The notes under the pieces are model-generated. The model did not search any database and had not been told where the DNA came from. It saw only the letters and a list, made by a program, of their open reading frames with translations. The position numbers and the translations under genes are program-made. From the NCBI RefSeq assembly GCF_003994465.1, contig NZ_RZNX01000009.1:62001-126000 (forward strand): 64,000 bases of DNA. The letters are read 5' to 3'. This DNA comes from Paenibacillus zeisoli. Lineage in GTDB: Bacteria > Bacillota > Bacilli > Paenibacillales > Paenibacillaceae. Each line of letters opens with the position of its first letter. The first letter of the stretch is position 1. Positions 57,874-64,000 of this stretch are shown one piece after another.

Positions 57874-59652
57874 TTATTTCTTCTCTTCTACCGGCTTTTT
57901 GGCCAGCTTGATGTGAAGCTGATCGATCTGTGCTGCATCCACTTCGGAAGGAGCGTTCATCAGCAGATCCGTAGCACTTGCTGTTTTCGGGAAGGCAATA
58001 GTCTCACGCAGGTTCGTACGGCCAGTTAAGAGCATAATAAGACGGTCGAAGCCAAAGGCCATTCCCCCGTGTGGAGGAGTTCCGTATTCGAATGCATCAA
58101 GCAGGTATCCGAATTTATCCTGTGCTTCTTCTGGGGAAATGCCCAGTGCTCTGAACATTTTTTCCTGAATCTCACGTTTGTAGATACGCATGGAACCGCC
58201 GCCCACTTCATAACCATTAAGCACAAGGTCATACGCCTGGGCAAGAATTTTACCCGGATCTGTATCCATAAGGGCGATATCCTCTTCGCGCGGACTTGTG
58301 AACGGATGGTGCTCAGCGACATAACGCTTCTGCTCTTCATCCCAGCCAAGAAGCGGGAAGTCTACAACCCATGCAAATTTGAATTTGCTGTCATCGATCA
58401 GACCCAGCTGGCGTCCGATTTTGAGACGAAGGTTCCCGAGCACGTCAGCAACCACTTTCTTCGTATCCGCAGAGAACAGCAGCAGGTCTCCCTCTTCAGC
58501 TCCTGTACGCTCCTTAACGGCTTCGATCTCTTCTGGTGTAAAGAACTTCACGATAGGCCCTTTGAACTCGCCGTCTTTGACTTGAATCCAGGCAAGACCT
58601 TTGGCACCGTAGCGCGCAGCGAACGGTCCAAGATCGTCAATTTCTTTACGACTCCAGGTTCCACAGCCTTTTGCGTTAAGAACTTTAACCTCGCCACCTT
58701 TTTCGATGACGGAAGCAAATACTTTAACGCCGCTTGTAGCTACAATATCACTTACCTGAATAAGCTCCATATCAAAGCGCAGGTCTGGCTTGTCCGAGCC
58801 GTATTTGCCCATGGCATCTGCATAGCTAAGACGCTGGAAAGGTGCTTCAATATCGACATTGATCGTCTCTTTGAACACACGAACCACCAGCTGCTCCATC
58901 ATGCCCAGCAGCTCATCCTGAGTCAGGAAGGAAGTCTCGATGTCTACTTGAGTAAATTCAGGCTGACGGTCTGCGCGGAGATCCTCATCACGGAAACAAC
59001 GAGCGATTTGGTAATAACGCTCCAGTCCAGATACCATTAGCAGCTGCTTGTACAGCTGTGGAGATTGCGGAAGTGCAAAGAACTCCCCGGCGTGCACACG
59101 GCTTGGCACCAGATAGTCTCTTGCGCCTTCAGGTGAGCTCTTGGTCAGAATCGGTGTTTCTACTTCAATGAACTCCTCATTATCCAGGAAGTCACGGAAT
59201 ACCTTGGCTGCTTTGGAACGAATCCATAGCGTTTTTTGCATTTCCGGACGGCGCAGGTCCAAATAACGGTATTTCAGACGAACGGATTCATCTACTTCCA
59301 CCCCATCTTCGATGAAGAACGGAGGTGTTTTGGCTGCGTTAAGTACTTCGATTTCAGTAACCTGTACTTCGATTTCACCTGTAGGCAGGTTCGGATTGAC
59401 GGTCTCGGCAGCACGCTTGACAACTTTACCTTGAACGGCAATGACATATTCACTGCGGACGCGGTCAGCAATCTGGAGAGCTTCTCCGGAGTATGCTGGG
59501 TTAAACACGACCTGTACAATCCCGCTACGGTCACGAAGGTCGATGAAGAGCACGCCTCCAAGGTCACGGCGAGTCTGCACCCATCCGTTCAGTGTTACTG
59601 TTTCTCCAATGTTCGCGTTGCTCAGAGAGCCGCTTTGATGTGTTCTTTTCAC
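57874..59652 (-). CDS. aspS: aspartyl-tRNA synthetase
   Basis: Class II synthetase of 592 residues, the bacterial type with GAD insertion domain. N-terminal OB-fold anticodon-binding part ([26 protein letters not shown]), motif 2 [21 protein letters not shown] region near residues 300-400, and motif 3 [13 protein letters not shown] with the Arg. AGGAGG upstream of ATG. It follows hisS after 550 bp of repeat-rich DNA; the pair is a hisS-aspS order as in B. subtilis. Confidence 0.98.
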   Translation of the reverse strand: MKRTHQSGSLSNANIGETVTLNGWVQTRRDLGGVLFIDLRDRSGIVQVVFNPAYSGEALQIADRVRSEYVIAVQGKVVKRAAETVNPNLPTGEIEVQVTEIEVLNAAKTPPFFIEDGVEVDESVRLKYRYLDLRRPEMQKTLWIRSKAAKVFRDFLDNEEFIEVETPILTKSSPEGARDYLVPSRVHAGEFFALPQSPQLYKQLLMVSGLERYYQIARCFRDEDLRADRQPEFTQVDIETSFLTQDELLGMMEQLVVRVFKETINVDIEAPFQRLSYADAMGKYGSDKPDLRFDMELIQVSDIVATSGVKVFASVIEKGGEVKVLNAKGCGTWSRKEIDDLGPFAARYGAKGLAWIQVKDGEFKGPIVKFFTPEEIEAVKERTGAEEGDLLLFSADTKKVVADVLGNLRLKIGRQLGLIDDSKFKFAWVVDFPLLGWDEEQKRYVAEHHPFTSPREEDIALMDTDPGKILAQAYDLVLNGYEVGGGSMRIYKREIQEKMFRALGISPEEAQDKFGYLLDAFEYGTPPHGGMAFGFDRLIMLLTGRTNLRETIAFPKTASATDLLMNAPSEVDAAQIDQLHIKLAKKPVEEKK

Positions 59653-59679
59653 TTGTATATTCCTCCTTGAGTGGTTGAC

Positions 59680-60190
59680 CCTCCCAAACCCTCCCTAATA
59701 GGGAGGGCCCCAAGGGCTCTGCCCTCTGGACACCCTGAATTTTGATGAGGGAGCCAGGTGGGGCGGTTTCTTGGATAGGGGGAGCATGGATTCGCTTGTC
59801 GTCCCTAACGGGACCCGCTTGGCTTAGTTCGTACTTGGATACGAATAAAACGTTGGCGGATAGTGATAATTTGGTGCACTGGTGTATATGTTGACGTAAT
59901 AGCCGCTTGCCGTCCCGTTGGGACCCGCTCTACGTTGATGCTGCAGTTTTGAGTTCTACTTCGTGCGTGGTGCGCTCTCCCTGCGGGATTTGCTGGGGCT
60001 CCTGTGCGAGCTATTTAGTGCCACTTCGCGAGTGGAACTCTCTCCCGCGGGATTCGCTGGGAGGCGGTAATGCTTTATAGTAGTGATGCACCGAGCAAGT
60101 GCTCCCCCTCTGGCACGGGTCACTGCGACGAGCATGTTAATGCTACGAAGCTGAGACCCTTGCCTTACGGGAGATACTCGACAGTGTTCT
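59680..60190. repeat. array of palindromic repeat units between hisS and aspS
   Basis: No credible gene. A 26-27-bp unit CGCTTG-N-CGTCCC-loop-GGGACCCGCT occurs at 59793-59819 and 59904-59929 with different loops. A second unit of about 46 bp, with CACTTCG and CTCTCCC-GCGGGATT-GCTGGG, occurs at 59956-60002 and 60021-60066, period 65. CCCTCCC-GGGAGGG is a hairpin at 59691-59709, and a word at 59722-59737 recurs in the mnmA-rarA gap. Confidence 0.6.
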
Positions 60191-60204
60191 CTTCATTCTT
60201 ACTC

Positions 60205-61449
60205 CTACTTGAGCTCGTTCGCCAGATCCTCCAGCTTTACCGTGCGCTGCTCGCCGGTCTCCATGAATTTAACCGCGATCTCACCACGGGCCAGTTCGTC
60301 ATCCCCAAGAATGGCGGTATAACGGGCCTGCATACGGTCAGCTGATTTGAACTGAGCTTTCATTTTGCGGCCCAGATAGTCCCGCTCAGCAGATATGCCC
60401 GCTTGGCGAAGCTTGAACAGCTGCTTGGTGATTTCTTTGTCGGCCTCCTCACCAAGGGCAACAAGATACACATCCAGCGGCTTGATGCCTTGAATCTGGA
60501 TGTTCTGATTCTCAAGAATCAGCTGAATGCGCTCCAGACCAATGGCCAAGCCTACTCCTGGCTGATCTGGTCCTCCCACCTCAGCGACCAGGCCATTGTA
60601 ACGTCCGCCGCCGCCAACCGTATCAATAGCCCCAATACCTTGGGCTTTATACTCAAACGCAGTCAGGGTGTAATAATCGAGCCCGCGTACCAGACGGTGG
60701 TTAATGCTGTAATCTACCCCCATCTCGGTCAAATAGGCCTTTACACGTTCAAAATGGCTCAGACATTCTTCATCAAGGCTGTCCAGAATAGAAGGTGCGT
60801 TCGTGAATTTGTCTTGATCTACCTTGCAATCGAGCACCCGCATTGGGTTACGGTCGATTCTGGATTGACAATCCTTACAGAGGCTTTCCCTCATAGGTGT
60901 CAGAAAAGCAATCAGCTTCTCGCGGTAATCCGCGCGGCTTGATGGATTGCCGACCGAGTTAATCTCAACTGTGACGCCCTGCAGCCCCAGTTCTCTGCAC
61001 AGCTCATATCCCAGCGAGATCACTTCCGCATCGATTGCAGGATCAATCGCACCAATGGCTTCAATCCCGAACTGATGGAACTGGCGCTGGCGGCCGGCCT
61101 GAGGACGCTCATAACGGAACATGGGACCAATGTAATAAAGCTTGCTTACATCGGGTTCCCCGTACAGCTTGTTCTCCACATAAGAACGAACGACCCCTGC
61201 TGTTCCCTCAGGTCGGAGCGTCATACTGCGATCTCCTTTATCGAGGAAGGTATACATTTCTTTTTCGACTATGTCTGTGGTCTCGCCAACACCGCGTTCG
61301 AAAAGCGAGGTCTGCTCGAATATAGGTGTGCGGATCTCTTGGTAATTAAAGCGCCGGCATAGATCTCTAGCTTTTTCTTCAATGAACTGCCACCGCTCCA
61401 CTACGCCAGGCAGCAGATCCTGGGTACCTGTTGGTTTTTGAAAGCCCAT
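60205..61449 (-). CDS. hisS: histidyl-tRNA synthetase
   Basis: Charges tRNA-His; class II, 414 residues. Motif 2 is YIGPMFRYERPQAGRQRQFHQFGIEAIG; the HisA region is RLVRGLDYYTLTAFEYKAQGIGAIDTVGGGGRYNGL, and a C-terminal anticodon-binding domain closes it. Controlled by the T-box leader upstream. Stop at 60205; aspS is downstream and likely shares the transcript. Confidence 0.98.
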   Translation of the reverse strand: MGFQKPTGTQDLLPGVVERWQFIEEKARDLCRRFNYQEIRTPIFEQTSLFERGVGETTDIVEKEMYTFLDKGDRSMTLRPEGTAGVVRSYVENKLYGEPDVSKLYYIGPMFRYERPQAGRQRQFHQFGIEAIGAIDPAIDAEVISLGYELCRELGLQGVTVEINSVGNPSSRADYREKLIAFLTPMRESLCKDCQSRIDRNPMRVLDCKVDQDKFTNAPSILDSLDEECLSHFERVKAYLTEMGVDYSINHRLVRGLDYYTLTAFEYKAQGIGAIDTVGGGGRYNGLVAEVGGPDQPGVGLAIGLERIQLILENQNIQIQGIKPLDVYLVALGEEADKEITKQLFKLRQAGISAERDYLGRKMKAQFKSADRMQARYTAILGDDELARGEIAVKFMETGEQRTVKLEDLANELK

Positions 61450-61529
61450 GGTTTATCCTCCACTTTATTATCGTAATAACGGATGAGCAAGCCCGCTGAG
61501 TAATCAGCATATCTCAAAGTCCGTGTAAA

Positions 61530-61880
61530 AAATAAAAGTCTCCCACCCCTGTTATAACAACAGGGACGAGAGACTGGATATCCATCACTCGTGGTGCCAC
61601 CCACATTCCGAACAACCGCAGTCAACTTTCTAATCAAAGCCTGATTACAAGAAAGTTACATGCCATTATCCGCTTTATACGGTTAACGCCCGCCTACGTC
61701 TTCAGCTACTAAGATGGTTCATGGTTCGCTGTCGATTCTCTGGGAGGTCTTTTCATACAGTCATCACCGGAATTCTTACAGCCGGACCTCATCAAGTGAA
61801 TATTTCACAATAAAGGTTCTGGAATTCCTCTCTGTGGGCTTGGAGCTGGATTACTTTGTCCCGTCATAGAAGTTAAAGTA
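61530..61880 (-). ncRNA. T-box leader of hisS
   Basis: The T-box GGGTGGCACCACGAG is at 61588-61602 on the minus strand, followed by a GC-rich terminator stem-loop at 61538-61576 (AGTCTCTCGTCCCTG / CAGGGGTGGGAGACT) and a T-run. An AGTA motif and AGAGAGG loop are at the 5' end near 61830-61855. Uncharged tRNA, presumably tRNA-His, should cause read-through into hisS and aspS. The 5' end is approximate. Confidence 0.93.
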
Positions 61881-61949
61881 TGGTTAGTGATACATAGAAG
61901 TTTTTATCATTGTAAGAAACACAGACCACAAAGTCAAGACTCTAGGAAA

Positions 61950-62020
61950 GAAAAAAACCTGTCGGCATCGCCGCAGGTCCAGTCATGATATATTAAAAGG
62001 GGGTCATGCTTTTATTATAG
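61950..62020 (-). ncRNA. candidate short RNA with terminator
   Basis: On the minus strand ACCTGCGGCGATGCCGACAGGT is a terminator stem followed by seven T residues. A TATAAT box at 62014-62019 lies just upstream, so a transcript of roughly 60 nt could start near 62007. No reading frame fits. A -35 box is not evident, so this is tentative. Confidence 0.3.
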
Positions 62021-62138
62021 ACAGCCAATGTTAAGGAATCATGAAGTGCAGATTACAGTTATGTTACATAAAAGAAAGCGTTTTATTTGTATGATTAACC
62101 TTGCTGACTTGTAACTTTAAACATAATCCTGGTGTCGT

Positions 62139-62193
62139 AAAAAACACCTTCAAAATCATTCCGGTCTTATGACGGAATATCATTTGAAGGCGT
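62139..62193. terminator. terminator-like inverted repeat downstream of 62270 gene
   Basis: ACCTTCAAAATCATTCCGGTC and GACGGAATATCATTTGAAGGCG pair nearly perfectly around TTAT, with AAAAA on the left and TTTAATT on the right. Confidence 0.7.
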
Positions 62194-62269
62194 CTTTAAT
62201 TATCTACACGACAAGCTGTCTAATTCTCTTAGAACCGTCTTGCCGCTAAATTTTTACCTAGGCTCTTGA

Positions 62270-62752
62270 TTAATCAAGCAGTTCCACATAGGCTCCTTGG
62301 GAGCGAAGCTTGTTAATAACACTGTCCACTTCTGTCTCTTTAACCGTAGCACTAAGCACATATTTCAGATCATCATAGTTATAGTTAGATGAGACTTGGC
62401 CATCTTCCCTGCGGTCACGCTGATGCTCATCATTCTCTGTATCCATATAGCCGTTATCTGTTCGATTATTCGCCTCATCGCTTAGGGCAGCAAGTGGGAT
62501 AATGGCCTGAGGACCATTCGTACCTGTGAAGCCGGAAGCTCCATATGCTCCGCTGCCCAGAACCGCACCTCCGACAATCGATGTTCCCAGACTATTCGAA
62601 GCTATCACGGGGCCGAGCAGATTGTTATTGCTTGTCAATGTATTTTCCAGGACCCCAGTCTCCAAATGCTCTGTTTCGAAAGAGAGCAGACTTGTCTTAG
62701 CCCCTTCAGCCTGGCTTTCCGTCTCAAAATACGCTTGGATATGTTTACTCAT
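62270..62752 (-). CDS. hypothetical protein with Gly-rich centre (stress-protein-like)
   Basis: Protein of 160 residues. The first 35 residues (MSKHIQAYFETESQAEGAKTSLLSFETEHLETG) and the last 35 (YVLSATVKETEVDSVINKLRSQGAYVELLD) look like the two halves of a small alpha/beta domain of the general-stress-protein 17M type, split by a Gly/Ala/Ser-rich linker. No membrane segment clear. It has no named function. Confidence 0.7.
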   Translation of the reverse strand: MSKHIQAYFETESQAEGAKTSLLSFETEHLETGVLENTLTSNNNLLGPVIASNSLGTSIVGGAVLGSGAYGASGFTGTNGPQAIIPLAALSDEANNRTDNGYMDTENDEHQRDRREDGQVSSNYNYDDLKYVLSATVKETEVDSVINKLRSQGAYVELLD

Positions 62753-62801
62753 ATTAATCTCTCCTTTGTCACATTTGGATGGTGAGGCTTTAGCTCCTAG
62801 A

Positions 62802-63311
62802 TTACGATAATTTTCTTAGTATTTCCCGAACAAAAGCAGGTTCATCTTTAGGGGTACGTGAGGAAATGAAGTTCCCATCCACGACAACTTCCTTATCCTC
62901 AAAATTAGCTCCCGCATTAACCACATCATCCTTGAGTGGTGGGTACGAGGTTAACGTCCGTCCTTTGGCAAGCCCGGCACTGATCAAAATTTGAGGTCCG
63001 TGACAGATGGCTGCGATCGGTTTCTTGGCCTCATCTGCCTTCTTAACAAAGCTGAGAACATTTGAGTCCAAACGGAGATTCTCTGGAGAAGAACCACCGG
63101 GAATAACAACCGCATCGTAATCCGCCGCGCTAACGTCAGAGATCGATTTATCGGTTGTATATTCTGCTTGTCCCTGCTTGCCTTTCAGTGTCTCTCCAGC
63201 TTTCAATCCTATAATTTCAACCTCATGTCCGGCTTTCTTAACTTCGTCATAAGGAACCTGCATTTCGGAATCTTCAAACGCATTGGCCAGTAAAAAAGCT
63301 ACTTTGCTCAT
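62802..63311 (-). CDS. DJ-1/PfpI family protein (YfkM-like)
   Basis: Type 1 glutamine amidotransferase-like protein of 169 residues, probable deglycase or protease of the PfpI class. The catalytic nucleophile is Cys103 in AICHGPQILISAG, and PGGSSPENLR and the acidic residue in AFEDSEMQVP complete the site. B. subtilis YfkM is a general stress member. It starts ATG 63311 with AAGGAG upstream and is monocistronic. Confidence 0.9.
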   Translation of the reverse strand: MSKVAFLLANAFEDSEMQVPYDEVKKAGHEVEIIGLKAGETLKGKQGQAEYTTDKSISDVSAADYDAVVIPGGSSPENLRLDSNVLSFVKKADEAKKPIAAICHGPQILISAGLAKGRTLTSYPPLKDDVVNAGANFEDKEVVVDGNFISSRTPKDEPAFVREILRKLS

Positions 63312-63464
63312 GGGTATGTCAATCTCCTTTCCGTGACTGTCCTTCGCTTGTTATTACCCGATTGGCTGTCATTTATAACAAGAGAGGCTTGCTGTTCGAG
63401 CTAAAGTCCTTGTTAATCTTTATAAGTAAGCTATGCTAAATTTTAATGTTGTTATTTGACCATA

Positions 63465-63492
63465 AGAAAACCGCCTTGGAGAAAAGGCGGTT
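63465..63492 (-). terminator. terminator after DUF2975 gene
   Basis: CCGCCTT and AAGGCGG form a stem around GGAGAA directly after the stop, with TTTTCTT following on the minus strand. Confidence 0.88.
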
Positions 63493-63983
63493 CATTGGGC
63501 TATTGTTAAATTATTTTCTGATATCATGTTAATTGCTTCTTGTAGAAGCCGTTGGAGGACAGCAGCAAATACGGCGATTACCAACGAAGCAAAAATGATG
63601 ATGAGTCCCATTATTGCAATAGGTGGGTCAACTTTCTTCGCTATAAAATGAAAGAGCGGCAATCCTAATACATACAAACTACTGATTGTAATAGCACAGT
63701 ACTTTATGTTCTTTAACATCTTTACAGATAATTCCGAGAACGCTGTGTTCTCATCAATGTACCGTAAAAGATTAAAACTCTGATAGAGAGCAAAGTAAAA
63801 AGGCACAGCCGCTCCATACATCACAATGAAAACGAGATATTCCATCGGGACAAAATTTGGATACAATTTTGCTGCAAAATTTGCCATATGGGGTACTAAG
63901 AATATACACAAAGCAAGCACTGCAATTCCTGCCAGAACAATAACCGCCCTTAAGAAGTTGGTTGAACCCCGTTTAACATTCAT
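63492..63983 (-). CDS. DUF2975 membrane protein
   Basis: Small integral membrane protein of 163 residues with four hydrophobic segments (about 12-32, 45-65, 98-118, 128-150), matching DUF2975. ATG 63983 has GAGGTG 6 nt upstream. Members of this family usually precede a small Xre-type HTH gene (as YoaS/YozG); here a terminator directly follows the stop and no HTH gene is seen, so the partner is absent or elsewhere. Confidence 0.85.
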   Translation of the reverse strand: MNVKRGSTNFLRAVIVLAGIAVLALCIFLVPHMANFAAKLYPNFVPMEYLVFIVMYGAAVPFYFALYQSFNLLRYIDENTAFSELSVKMLKNIKYCAITISSLYVLGLPLFHFIAKKVDPPIAIMGLIIIFASLVIAVFAAVLQRLLQEAINMISENNLTIAQ

Positions 63984-64000
63984 GTATAACACCTCACTTA

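Noticed and set aside
58069..59040. 323-codon plus-strand frame inside aspS
   Set aside because: It is antisense to a full, well-conserved synthetase gene and has no family features.
57723..60200. CRISPR array in the hisS-aspS gap
   Set aside because: Repeats are few, imperfect and internally palindromic, with irregular spacing and no cas genes nearby.

Overview
The window reads as a chromosomal segment of a Paenibacillus-like Firmicute (Bacillales). Supporting signs are purine-rich Shine-Dalgarno sequences, frequent TTG/GTG starts, T-box leaders in front of aminoacyl-tRNA synthetase genes, CcpA-type cre sites, YesM/YesN-type two-component genes, and a backbone whose gene content and order match the Bacillus subtilis yrr/yrv region (pbpI, yrrO, yrrN, yrrL, yrzB, yrrK, yrzL, alaS, yrrI, yrrD, yrvO, cymR, mnmA, rarA, tcdA, aspS, hisS). 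The species assignment is inference. I see no rRNA, tRNA, CRISPR array, transposase, integrase or prophage gene.

Left part (1-16.3 kb): a lactose/galactose block, almost all transcribed leftwards. It holds a response regulator and histidine kinase pair, a sugar ABC importer (binding lipoprotein plus two permeases, no ATPase), a GH2 beta-galactosidase cut by the window edge, an iron-type alcohol dehydrogenase, and the Leloir genes galK-galE-galT with a divergent AraC-type regulator. Together these would sense, import and hydrolyse a beta-galactoside and feed galactose to glycolysis.

Middle part (16.3-43.9 kb): housekeeping and accessory genes. First come an aldo/keto reductase, a sirtuin, a HAD phosphatase, a KGG-repeat stress protein, ilvD, a polysaccharide deacetylase, a class B PBP and a chemoreceptor. 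Then follows the conserved yrr block: trhP2/trhP1, mltG, two DUF1292 genes, ruvX, ireB, T-box-alaS, an AI-2E transporter, a PRC-barrel protein and cysteine desulfurase. It ends with a spore ATP-grasp protein, an SGNH hydrolase, cymR and the divergent mnmA, then rarA.

A small rightward island (44.0-44.8 kb) between rarA and helD carries a structured RNA with terminator, micro-ORFs with good ribosome-binding sites, and a Mor/CD3324-like helix-turn-helix gene. It is the least explained part of the window.

Right part (44.9-64 kb): helD, a YdeI-like protein, tcdA, then a maltodextrin block (LacI regulator, binding protein, two permeases, GH13 neopullulanase-like enzyme, GH31 alpha-glucosidase) sitting between tcdA and aspS, then aspS and hisS with a T-box leader, and finally a Gly-rich hypothetical, a DJ-1/PfpI protein and a DUF2975 membrane protein. 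Two intergenic stretches (42.25-42.53 kb and 59.68-60.19 kb) are unusual GC-rich repeat tracts that share a 16-nt word. I found no clear case of a wholly new large system; the best leads are the 44-kb RNA/micro-ORF island, the repeat tracts and several regulatory sites.
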